The position numbers and the translations under genes are program-made. From assembly GCA_000711775.1 (NCBI GenBank), contig ARYC01001908.1:1-64000 (forward strand): a stretch of DNA of 64,000 bases. The letters run 5' to 3'. Shown here piece after piece: positions 1 to 10,600 of this stretch (the stretch's first letter is position 1; every line of letters begins with the position of its first letter). The notes beneath the pieces were generated by a model, which saw only the letters and a list, made by a program, of their open reading frames with translations, searched no databases and had not been told where the DNA came from. Source of the DNA: Oxytricha trifallax (Eukaryota > Ciliophora > Spirotrichea > Sporadotrichida > Oxytrichidae).

Positions 1-407
1 AATTATTGCTGAATGCAATATGCAAAGAAATGATTACTATAGCTGTAGAGAGAGAAAGATTCAAAGCAGAGAATACAGCAATATCTAGACTAGAATAAGA
101 TAATAGGTAAAATGAAAGATATGGCTGAGCAGATTATCTTAAGACCAAATCAAAGAGCAGAGCAAACAATAGATTAAATGATCAACTGGATAGGAGATAT
201 CAAATTTAGAAAATTAGCACATGATGCCAAGGTATAGTTTGAGTGAATTGTAAAAATAAAACCCCTCTAATACACACTACTATACATTACATTTAAACAT
301 TAAATCCCTACATAAACCCTATTAAAACCCTTATAAAGTATGCACTAATAGTCAACTTTTATCAATCAAAAACTCAATCAAACTACTGAAAGGGTTTTGG
401 GGTTTTG
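1..407. mobile_element. TBE-type transposon, right end
   Basis: The element runs off the left edge of the window and ends at 407 with a G4T4-type telomere-like repeat (392-407, complement reads CAAAACCCCAAAACCC), followed by AAT at 408-410. Telomere-bearing elements (TBEs) of oxytrichids are known to end in such telomeric repeats and to duplicate a 3-bp ANT target. The plus-strand reading frame at 1-246 ends about 160 bp inside the terminus, as an element ORF would. On the minus strand the host receiver-domain gene reads up to the junction. The other end, and so the TSD partner, lies outside the window. Family assignment is fairly secure from the terminus; completeness cannot be judged. Confidence 0.75.
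34..246 (+). CDS. C-terminal piece of a TBE ORF
   Basis: With TAA/TAG as Gln this frame is open from a TGA at 31-33 to a TGA at 244-246. The last residues read KDMAEQIILRPNQRAEQ, then IDQMINWIGDIKFRKLAHD, and look like real coding rather than AT-rich noise. It lies inside the transposon end described above, so it is probably the 3' end of one of the accessory TBE proteins rather than a host gene. I cannot say which one; no zinc finger or DDE motif is visible in the part present. Confidence 0.45.
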
Positions 408-3258
408 AATCCATAAGCAGTTTAAGAGCCATCACATTTCCAAAATAAATTAAACATAACAAATACAAATCTATTTAATTTTATTTTGGATAGAAAGACG
501 AGTCGTCAACAATCAAAATCTTGCTAAGTTCTTTAATTTTCCTTATATTTTAGAAACTTCCAAAAATTCCGCTAGATAATTACTTGTGCTTGCGCTTCTC
601 AAATATTTTCGAAATATCTTCAAGCTGCATTAAAGAGGTGTCTTAAGGAATGAAGTTATCAAGATCTCTTATCGTATAATTTAATAATGATATAAGATAT
701 TTATTTAGGGGTATTTGATTTTATATGAAGTGATTAATTTATTGGGGAGCTATTTTTAATCATTTTATCAAAATCAAAATTCTATTTTTAACAAAAATTG
801 CTTTGTTTATTGCAATAATATAAGATTTCCATTAATTTAATTTTACTAAATTAATTATAAACGGACTTTATTTCTAACTATCAGATTTATACCTTTCGAG
901 CTAATTGAATATCGATAAATTAATTTTATCAATGCTTTCATTATTGATGTTTTCATTAACAGGTTTCTGAAGATGGATTTGTTTCCTCACATAGTCAAGA
1001 TTCACATTAAAAGAAAATATGGTGCCCTGGTTTGCTGAAGATTCAGCTGATATGCTTCCTCCCATAAACTCGCAGATTTTTTTGCAGATAGTCAATCCCA
1101 AACCAATACCTTACTAATTTAGGTGTGCTGAGGCCTTTAGCTTTCCAAAAACTTTGAACAATTTATTCAAGTCACCCTCACTTATTCCTATTCCTGTATC
1201 TTCAACATAAACCTTTAAGGCTTTTTAAGCCATTGGAAGTACATCTTAAAATATAAAGGAATGTTTGCTAGCCATGTTGGAAAGATCCTCATCAAATATA
1301 TCATCATTAAAATCTTCAAATTTTCCCCAATCTAAATCTTCCTAGTCTTCTGCTTCAATTTTCATTGTAACTTTAACATAGCCTTATGAAGTGAATTTCA
1401 AGGCATTTGTTGTTAAATTTAAGAGAACCTATTTTAGCCTTCTTTTATCAGCATATATTTAAACATTTTCTTCGATTTTGTTATCAAAAATGAGTTAGAC
1501 TCCCTTCATTTGGGCTTAAAATTCAGATATTTAGAACACTTCAGATACGATCTCTTACGGAAAGAACCAAGAAAAATTCAGGTTAAATGTGTTAAACTGT
1601 AATGTTGAAAAGTCCATGATATCTTCAACTAAATTCATGAGAAAATCTATGCTACTCTGTTGCTGCAAAGCTATTTTATGCATGTTTTAGTTTAGATTTA
1701 CATTATCAATAAGGATCTAGTTTGAAGCAGATATAGAATTAAGAGGCTATCTTAAATCATGGGCTACAGATGCAAAGAAAACAGTTTATAGTTAATTTTA
1801 GAGCAGGGACTTTTCTCTTTAAATTGCCTCTGTGTTGTCTTACATGACAATCAACTTTTAAGTTTCTTTGTTGATTAAAATTGATTGAAAGTCTAGATAC
1901 ATCTTAGAGGGCTCAGGTAGCTTTGCTTATAGATTATCTTTATCAAGTTGTAACAAGAATTGGTACATTAAATAAAAATATTCTATTAAATGTTTTATTG
2001 GAAAAATGTTAAAAATTATTTACATAAATATGCAGACTAAGCAGAATTTAAAATTAAAAGTTGAAAAGGAGTTTTTTACAATTGAAAATATTAATGTTAT
2101 ATAAATCTTATATTAATTCTTGTTTAAATTGATTTTACATTAAAACTATCAGTAAAAAATGAAATAGCGTTTTATTTTTATATTGAAGCATTTGTAAACA
2201 TAATCCTAAAGAAATTTTGTTTAGAAATTAAAGCAAAAGATTTTAGGGTTTTTATTAGAGTAGGAACCTTAATAAATGAATATAAATATTGATATATCTT
2301 TGTCTTTTCAATTTTTCCTGGAATCTAAATCAGTTATTATACAGTTATAGATCTTATTTCATTTAGCAATTCAATCTCAGTGCTCCCCAGAAAGTTGTAG
2401 TCCTAATTATTTTTCTATTCTGAGGATGACAAGAAGCCGTTAAAGCTTTCGTAATTTGTTTGATAAAACGGCTGCTGACATATCATATTATAAGCTGACT
2501 TATTAGCAAAAGATATGCCTTGCATATCAGCATCAAAAATTATTATACCTTAAGGTAAAAGGTTTAGAATTTTCTTGAGATTTTGCTCTGCCTAAGTATT
2601 AATAATTAGAAATGTTAAAAGGGTAGAAGAAAGATAAATCTCTTTTGAAACTTAGATTTACTTACCTAACTGACTTTATTGTGATAGGCTTTTAAGATAT
2701 AACTCAGAGATTGCTTAAATTGAAGTACTTTAGTGAATAAAGCAATTTATAAAGCAACACTGAGATAAACCTGAGTAGGTATTTGAGCTATAGAAAAAAT
2801 TGAATTAATGATACTCCATTTTATTTGTAATTAAACAAAAAGGGAAAATTGCTGATAATCTCTAAGGTTTTGCTTATTTTTTTAAAATGATAGGATGTTC
2901 AAAAAATAATTCATAAATTCATGTTTTATAGATTTTGTTAAATCTAGTTAAGAGTACTTACAAAAGCCAATGATTAATCCAATTCTAGTAAAATAGTAGA
3001 ACCATATTAATATATGATTAAGTACTTTCATTCTCCAATCAACTGATGTTACAAAACTTAAGTAAACTTGTATCAATATTACTATTGGAATACATTTAGA
3101 TTTCAAATTTTAAATTAACTTCAATTTTGAATAAATCAAATTTTTTAGGTTTGATATTTATTTAATTTAAATTGGAAATTCTTAATATAATTATTATTTC
3201 AGCTGAAGTAATAATTGTTGCTTGTCTTGGATTTTATACTAGAAACAAATCACCATTT
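408..3258 (-). CDS. Hybrid histidine kinase (partial)
   Basis: A sensor kinase that would autophosphorylate on His and pass phosphate to its own receiver domain. From the upstream end: hydrophobic segments (VILIQVYLSFV; FYYFTRIGLIIGF) that suggest a membrane anchor, a PAS-like region (LLPQGIIIFDADMQGISFAN), an H-box AHDLRQPLN with His at 1759-1761, N-box LLNLTTNALKFT, G1-box VEDTGIGIS and G2-box GIGLGLTICKKI. Downstream a receiver domain begins (KILIVDDSSF...NVMALKLLMDS) and is cut at 408 by a TBE insertion. A 308-bp IES (1983-2290) and a 70-80 nt intron or IES (about 2592-2667) interrupt it. About 50 bp inside the receiver (about 433-486) also look like an unspliced interruption. Start is uncertain; the open frame may extend upstream. 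Confidence 0.85.
1983..2290. other. IES in histidine kinase, pointer AAATATT
   Basis: AAATATT occurs at 1976-1982 and 2284-2290 in the same codon phase. Removing the interval plus one copy joins ...KTKIYQYF to YLMYQFLLQLDK without a frame change. The interior is AT-rich and has no coding feature. Confidence 0.65.
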
Positions 3259-4124
3259 GAAAATCTAAAAAATTACTTTATATATCAATTTTTCAATTGA
3301 TTTTTATAAAAAAATCTTTAAAGACAACACCAATAAATTTTGCTCTACTTTATAGAGCCATTCGAGATCGAATAAAATAGTAAATTAAATATAGTTTTTA
3401 TTAAATTAATCAGTTTAGTTTTACGCCCTCTCCTAAATTCTTTGATTATTATTTATTTAATTTACATTATATAAATATCTCATAATAACTTATTTCTTTA
3501 ATATTGAAGATGAACTATAGTAAAGGTATATTAATTAAAAGTTAATTGAACATATTCAACATAATAAAGAATAGCAACTCAATTAGAAAATCTCTGAAGG
3601 ATAATTAAGTTTTAATTGAATATCTTCATTTTAAAAATGTCTGAATTTATTACTTACTGTTCATAATTATAGCAAAAATATTATAATTTTTAACAAAATC
3701 ATATTTAATTGGACATGAAATAAAAAATAAACTAATTTTATCGCTCTGTGAATTTTATTAGGTTATTTTATTTAGATCTAATTAAAGATAAAATAATCTC
3801 TCTTTGTATTTAAAAAAATAACAAATTATGAATTTTTATCCATTTAATTGATAAATATTAACAAAACATGATGATTTTATATAATTTAAGAATATTCCCT
3901 ATTATTCATTAAATTTTAATAAACTTTAAATAACATTAACTATAAAATGACAATTTCCATAATCTATTTTGAAATAATTTTAACAATAATATAGACTTAG
4001 TTTTAGAAAATGATATTCAGAGAACTTTCCATCCCCAATAATTGAAGAATGTTCCCTGTAATTAATGCACTCCAGTTAAAATTACTTATTTAAATTTTTA
4101 TTATATATCTATATTTAATGCTTA
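3259..4124. other. AT-rich spacer
   Basis: No convincing coding frame or RNA. Very low GC and long frames that are open only because TGA is the single stop. May include the true N-terminus of the kinase or IES material. Confidence 0.5.
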
Positions 4125-4670
4125 TCAAATATTCTTAAAATCATATAATCCAAGTATTAATAGATTGAAAAGTATTTTGAGAGCAAATTTTAACTCAATT
4201 ATTATTGATTTAAAGTTAAAAGTCTTACGGGACTTCGCTCTGAAAATTCTACAACAGGTCAAGCAAATAAGTCCCAAAATTGGGGAAATATATCGATATA
4301 TGATGTAGTTCTGAGAATCGTCTTGCATTAATTGTCTATGAAGGAAAATGAGGAAAAGAATTTAAATATTCTATTTATTCATTTTACCTAAAAACTTTCT
4401 CAAAAATCATATAATAAATTGAGGAATGTAAAGTACTGTAAAGTCCTGATGAAGAAGTAATATTCATGTACTTTATATTCAAATTCAGCATTTTCTAAGT
4501 TTTCTTATTTTGACAATTGTGCGCTTGAAAGGCTCTCGTAAGGAGATTAAAAGTGAATGTTCGATTTTTCTTTAGAATTGCAAAATGAACAATAAATTCC
4601 TTTATAACAAATGCATTAAAATATTTGAATTTTAATTAGAAATTTTTAAGAATCTACTTGAGATTTAAAA
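4125..4670 (-). CDS. Membrane-protein piece, possibly kinase N-terminus
   Basis: Two minus-strand frames look coding. The upstream one (about 4400-4670) reads NIHFQSPYESLSSAQLSKQ and then EYYFFIRTLQYFTFLNLLYDF-like hydrophobic sequence. The second starts at ATG 4410 (MIFEKVF), has a 52-nt GT...AG intron at 4336-4387 and continues RQLMQDDSQNYIIYRYISPI with a hydrophobic LGLICLTCC segment, ending at TGA 4125. Order and strand match the histidine kinase just downstream, so these may be its first membrane segments separated by IESs; a separate small membrane protein is equally possible. Confidence 0.4.
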
Positions 4671-5303
4671 ATACCTAAGTATTAATTATTTAATAAGAAT
4701 AATTAAAATTGAACCTGGTTAAAAATCAGAAGCCATTGACCCTTTTTTATTTTTTAGTATAGTTTAGAATCCATCTTTGCTGAAGGTATTTTATTCGTTA
4801 AACATAGAGGAAATTAATCTCAAACCACTTTTAAGGTTTTCACTTTAATTCTACAATCCTTCTTTCAGAAGACAAATTTATATAAATTATCTTATAACTC
4901 TCTAGTAATTCCTTCCCCCTTTCTTATTATGTTCTATAATTAATTATAAGAATTTTTAAATTAAGCGAGTAATATTGCTTTATACCATGGTTATTGAATT
5001 ATAAATAATAGAATAGAGTAGTTAATATTATAATGTGTTGTCAGGTCGCTTATTATAATCTAAGACATTATAAATTAACGAATGAGTTTTAAGGGTAGAT
5101 TTAATGATTACATTATTTAACTTTGTAAGTCAAAATAAAGGTTTAATTGATAATTTTAAATTATTTAAACTAACTCTAATAAATGCAATTACACCCATTA
5201 TTTTAATTTTATTTATGATTAACAAATTTAGTTAAATTTTGCTTAATAAATTTTAGTGAAAATTTAAGTTGTATTCAATTTAAATATAATTTATAAATTT
5301 TAT
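4671..5303. other. AT-rich spacer
   Basis: Nothing recognised except weak extension of the open minus-strand frame from the previous entry up to about 4730. Confidence 0.5.
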
Positions 5304-6622
5304 ATTGTTATCCTCCCAGTAGTATCTAAGTTGGGCAAGCCAATTGAATTCTGAAGCATCACAAACATTATTCTTTATCAAATCATTTTGAATGACGTCC
5401 TTTGCATGCACATCAAGTACAATCATAGCTTCTAAAGTACATCTTTCAAGTCTTGTGATGTTAGTACGCACCAAAGCGACGATGTTGTTTAACTATATAA
5501 GAATATGGTTAAGAAATTATGATTAAATGAAATTTTCCAGGTGTTTAATATAAACTAATAGGTATTTAAAGGATCTCAGATTGAAAACTATCACTCATTG
5601 ACTTTATAGAGTACTTTAAGAGAAAGCTCGAAAGCTAACTCAAAAGACTTTAAGTTATAAGTCAAATCGTAATTAAGGATATCATCATGCATTAAAAATA
5701 AGAGCTCATTCCTGGCTAGAAAAATGTCATTGAGACTATCTTATCTATTATATAGATTTGATAGAGGTTTAACTCTCAGATATCCATTCGTTTTACAATC
5801 ACAGCTCGTTTTAAGTTTATTACATTCAAAAGCATTCCATTAATTTGCAGTTAATACTTACCTATCTGTTAAGCTTATCATAGTACTGCTGTAAACCAGC
5901 AACTCCACTCTTTTTCATAGCTTCTTCAGCTTGGCTTGTCCAAAACATCATATCAACAGCAAGAACTGCTTAACCTTACCAGCTGGTAACCCACTTTTCT
6001 CTATCTTTTTTAGAGTAATCTTGAAGTGCTTTCTCTACAATTTCTTTGACACTCTTAAGCATGACTTCTTCAACCTGCCTTAGCCAATCTTCCACTTAAC
6101 CTTTACTGGCGATGGGATCAATAATTCTAGTGAATGGTACCTATTCACCTTCTGAAGAGTACATTGCATGAATCTTTTTCTCTTCATCGAATTCAAGAGC
6201 AGCAATACCTTCGAAACACTTCTTTAAATGAGGCTAAACTCTTAAAGGCTCCTTAGTTTCTGACAAAATTTCAAGTAACTCGTCGTTCGACAGGAAATAA
6301 AATCTTGGGAAAAGGTTTCTCTTGCTCTCTAGATAATCATTTAGACCCTTTTAGACTTATTCCAATTTCGCATGACATTCTTTCAAAATGTCTCCAAGTT
6401 CTTCAATTTAAATGACATCAAGAGCTTTGGGGTTATCTGAAATACGATTCATAAGAGATCTCCAAGCACGATCGACTTCTCTAAACTTTGTACCTTCAAC
6501 TGGCATTTGCTTCATAATATCTTCTGACGAGAAAACTGGTTCGAGATATAGCCAAACTGATTATACTTTAAGCCATACATCCATATTTTCCTAGGTCTTT
6601 AGAAGGTTATTTATACTTATTT
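5304..6622 (-). CDS. Dynein heavy chain, linker region (partial)
   Basis: Encodes part of the linker (DHC_N2) of an axonemal-type dynein motor. Conserved landmarks in order are [65 protein letters not shown] and, after an interruption, [18 protein letters not shown] and [12 protein letters not shown]. Both ends stop abruptly within the family alignment, near QENMDVWLK and just after YYWEDN, so this is one cluster of MDSs and not a whole gene. The interruption (5497-5865) holds part of another gene. The stalk cluster at 18.6-20.4 kb may belong to the same dynein or to a paralogue. Confidence 0.9.
5497..5865. other. Interruption of dynein linker, pointer CTAT
   Basis: CTAT at 5493-5496 and 5862-5865 flank the interval; removing it joins DKLNRQ to [11 protein letters not shown] in frame. 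The minus strand also shows GTAAGT at the start and ATAG at the end, so an unusually long intron is the alternative. It contains coding-like sequence (next entry). Confidence 0.6.
5591..5860 (-). CDS. Unknown gene piece nested in dynein interruption
   Basis: An open frame of about 90 codons ending at TGA 5591-5593 with mixed, non-repetitive composition: [19 protein letters not shown], then [37 protein letters not shown] and [17 protein letters not shown] do not recognise the family and it is not dynein. It lies wholly between the pointer copies of the dynein interruption and on the same strand. Nested MDSs of one gene inside an IES of another are known in Oxytricha; that is the likeliest explanation, and this piece would be a C-terminus. 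Confidence 0.55.
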
Positions 6623-6695
6623 ATTAACTCTAAAATCAATGTTTAAATATAAAGAATTTAATTTCTTTGTAAATAAATCACTTTAAATTTGAGTA

Positions 6696-9600
6696 ATGGA
6701 GTTTTTTCATTTATTTGGTCCTGAATGCTTAAAGGAAGTAATTGGGCTCTCTGATGAAGATAAGCTTAATAATTCAATCATTCCGATATAAATCGGATAA
6801 TACTAACCTTAGATTTTGTTTAAGCATCCTCAATCGACAAATTAAGCAGAAGATGAATAATCTTATTTATCGATATTGAAACTAAGCTTAGCAGAACTGT
6901 TCATTAAATAAAAATAATCAAGTGAGTTTAGCTAAAAGTTTCATACATTCACTTTAACGAAAGAGGATGGAAGTAGGTATTTCATGAATTCGCTATTGTG
7001 TACATTTAGTTTCAAATAAGACTGTGTTTCAAATTGGTACTATCAAATTGACGTGGTACTAACAATAAATAGTAGTATTTAAAATACAGACACTTACAGA
7101 GCTTTATTATGTTTCTTAGCGGAAAATATAAAGCCAAATGCATCAAGCTAGTTAAGTTGCTTTCAAGAAATGTTTGAGAAGTTAAGATTCCCTCTGTATG
7201 TTTACTTTGATATCTTTCAGACTAGTTCATTGAAAAAGTATTCAAACTTACAACTTAAAAATGAACAAAAGATTTAGATATTATTGTAGGAATACATTTG
7301 ATTTGGGAAATTAATTAATAATTAATTAAATAAATATTTAAAATAGTGGCAGTTAACTTTGTCCTAGCCTAGACAATATGGTACTTGTTCGATTGAGAAT
7401 TAAAAATTAGCTGGACTTTACAAATGGCGGTACCCTTCTATCGCATCGCTAGAGCGAGTTAACTTGACTTTAATTCGGGGTTAAAAGCAGATTAGCAAAT
7501 CTACCAAAATTAAAGTCGAGTTATCTCACTATATGGATGCGATAGAAGGGTACCGCCAATAGTAAAGTCCAGCTAATTTTTAATTCTCTATCGAACAAGT
7601 ACCATATTGTCTAGGTTTCCAGAAAGTTAACTGCCAATAATTTAATTATTATTAATTTATTATTTAAATATTAATTAATTTTTCCCAAATCAAATGTATT
7701 CCTACAATATCAAAAGTAAATCTCTAATCGATTTAAACACTTTTGAAAGAAACAGCATTTACTAAGTAAACTATAATCAATGGTATATTAACTCCACTTG
7801 AATTATTAATGGAAAAGGTAAATCCATTAAATTTATCCTTGATTTTCCATTCTTTGCTGCTTGACAAAAGGCTCATAATAATAGCAAATGATACAAGTAC
7901 TATATCACTTTTGATAGATAGTTTTTTAGCAATTCTAAAACCTTTGAACACTTCTTCGTATTCGATTATACCATCAATAAAGTCTGAGTATATAGAATAC
8001 CTCGATGCTCCTGTACCTTATATTATAGGAGTCTAGAAATAAATCTGGGATAGTGAAATTTCTATTCATTAATTAAGACAATTTGAACTAGATTCTTAAG
8101 TTTTAGCATTTTACGTAGATGAAAATATGTTTATAATTGGAAAGCCGAAATAGTTATCAAAGTCTAAGTATCTAATAAAAAGTTTGGAAAATATTAAACA
8201 ATCTTGGACTATAATCCCTCAATACTCTTAAAGATTGATGCTATTCTAGATATTTTATAACTATCTTGAAAGAATAAGCAGAGACATTGAACGATACTAT
8301 ATATTTAATGAGTTTGATTCAATTAATTATATAGAATAGAACATTACCTCGGAAGATGATTAAATATTTTACACTGATTTCTTTTAGACCCTTGTCTTTT
8401 AATCTTCATTGGAAAGCCTTATAGAAATGGGAAAAGAGTTTTAAGAAATGTCAGGTTTTTAATAAATTAAATTTAAATGTATTTATGTGTGCAAATTTAA
8501 AGGTTCTTAAAAGTTAGATAAGTAGCTTATGATTATTCAAAAAATTCAACACTTAATTGATGAAAATAGTAAAATAGTTTCACTAGAGAAATGTAGATAG
8601 ATTTATGACTAATAATAAAACACAAAAAATTTGGTTGATAACAGTAAACAATAAGTACCTAGTACAAGAGACTCCTTTTTTTTATCATCTGATTTAAGAG
8701 ATATCAAAACTGAGATTTAGAATACTATTAGGAAGTATAAGAAAGATCGTTTTTCTATGATTTAATCTAATAATGGCTCTGCAAATAAGGCAAGAGTTTC
8801 AAAGTTCAAGAATAATTTACATAAGCATAGAAGATCTCCTGATTAGCCAAAGTAAAACATTAGTAATAATTAAACGATAAGTAAAAGTCCACCTAGACTT
8901 TTAAAGCAAGTTTCTAGTCAAGACAATTTAAGAAAGTAATCGAATTTGACTAGGAAGAAAAGTAGAGATAGTAGTAACGATGAAAGCAATTAATACTTTC
9001 TATTCAAAGCTCAACCTAAGAAAGCTTAAGACAAAAACTTTGTTTAGAATTATGAAAGCTCAAGAACAAGCATAGGGCCAAAACTCATGAATAAATTGTA
9101 AAATAATAAGATGCCAAGTCCACCTCATATCAATAGTAACTAGCAGTTTCGTATCTAAGCAAGCAGCACACAGTTATAATTAAACAATCTAAATTTAAAC
9201 TCTTTAGTCAAATCTGGTGTTAAAACTGCAAATGTGAGACATTTTTAATCGCTCTCTCCAAAGAACTACTTTCTACAAACTCAAAATATTAATGGTGTAA
9301 AACAGGTAAAATATCCGCATCCAAGAAAGAATGTGACTAAATCCAAGGCTATTTCACCAAATACTTCTCACATTAATAACGGTAGTAGCTCTTTCAATTC
9401 AAGCAATGTCTCACCATAAGTTTAGCTTAATCGATAGAAAAAAGTTGAAATTAAGAACAACTAAACTTCTACTAAATTAATGAAAAATGAAAAGTTGAAC
9501 AGCTTTAATGATTTTTCTCTGGACAATCAACCTCTCAAAGTTTAATTATACCCATCAGAATAGAGCTAGGGGATTGGCGAGCAAACTACTGAAAACATGT

Positions 9601-10133
9601 CAATGTCCTTTGCTTAGGATGACTTCGATGAGATGTCTAAAGTACACTAGATTTACGCTTCCAACGTATAGAGACAGCATATTTAAAGCGTCGTCGTCGG
9701 ACAACATCATAAAGATTAGCCTAAAAACATTTCATAAGATAATAGTTTAAGTTTGGAAGAGGAAGGGAAAATCTAGAGTAACGGTTAGATGATAAGTTAA
9801 AAGTCTCAAAAATCTTCAATGCAGATCAACAATTCAAGTCAAGTCAAGAAAAAAAGTGACTATGGTCAAAATAAGTTCGGGAACAGCAGTAGTAAACAAA
9901 AGTAATCTAATAGCAATGTGGTAGATTTTTCTCAAAGATTGAGATATCATAAATGTTTAAACAATAAATTCATTTTATTTATGTAATAAAATATAGAGAC
10001 TTTTAAATCTTCTTAAATAATTGAGATCAGGAAGTTAGTTTATATAAACATAAAATCTAAGAATAAATAAAGTTACCAATTAAAATCAATCAAATAACTC
10101 TTCTAACTAGAAGCCAAAAGAATAAAAGAGTGA
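6696..10133 (+). CDS. DENN-domain protein
   Basis: DENN proteins act mostly as exchange factors for Rab GTPases in membrane traffic. The start ATG at 6696 begins MEFFHLFGPECLKEVIGLS, a uDENN-type opening, followed by LFKHPQ and FTLTKEDGSRYF. The central DENN core reads LELLMEKVNPLNLSLIF, LLLDKRLIIIANDTST and YIEYLDAPVPYIIGV, and a dDENN-like stretch FYTDFFQTLVFQ follows. From about residue 480 on the protein is a long, low-complexity, Ser/Asn/Lys/Gln-rich tail (SPPRLLKQVSSQDN, KKSRDSSNDESNQ), probably disordered. Stop is TGA 10131-10133. The only interruption is a palindromic MITE at 7284-7709 with a TA duplication; removing it with one TA gives KNEQKIQILSKVNLQ in frame. Confidence 0.85.
7282..7709. 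mobile_element. Palindromic MITE, copy 1, TA-flanked
   Basis: Near-perfect foldback element of about 424 bp between TA dinucleotides (7282-7283 and 7708-7709). Each arm starts TTGTAGGAATACATTTGAT and contains GGCAGTTAAC, CTAGACAATATGG, TCGAT.GAGAATTAAAAA and AGCTGGACTTTA...GGCGGTACCCTTCTATCGCAT. No coding capacity. The TA duplication and arm structure fit a non-autonomous Tc1/mariner-type element. It lies inside the DENN gene and its borders coincide with the interruption of the frame. Confidence 0.9.
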
Positions 10134-10600
10134 TTGATTTATTTTTATGTAAAGTTTAATGATAAGAGTTATTATAAAATAAAGGGAACCTTTGGTTATT
10201 CAAATAGTATTTTTTTTCTTTTGCTTTGTTTTACTTATTTTTATAATTTTGCATAATTTTTTTAAGTTAGTTTAAAAAGTATTATAAATAAAAGAGTTGT
10301 TTATTACATGACTATTCTAAAAAATTTAAAGCTATTAAAAAAATATATTTTAAAGTTTATCAATAAAAAAAGTTAAAAAAATTTCAAATCACTATATAAA
10401 ATTAAGAAAATTATTGAATAAAGAATTTTTTTAATAACTTTCAAATATATATATAATCAAATATTTAAGGATATATAAATAATTTCAATTATAAATTTTA
10501 TTGGTATAAATATAGCCTTAAAAATAAACCATTTATTTCTTAATCTTGATAACAATAAATCTAAATATATTCCTTAATAAACTATCAATTTTATTATTGT
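10134..10600. other. Intergenic, convergent gene ends
   Basis: Very AT-rich spacer between the 3' ends of the DENN gene and the deacetylase. Short runs of T and A only; no gene or RNA seen. Confidence 0.6.

Noticed and set aside
252-266. AAAACCCC stretch as a second telomere-like end
   Set aside because: It lies within the TBE, 140 bp from its true end, and has no target duplication.
2592-2667. IES with pointer TTAG in the histidine kinase
   Set aside because: The same interval is a standard GTAAGT...TTAG intron and restores the same frame, so the intron reading is preferred; not counted among the IESs.
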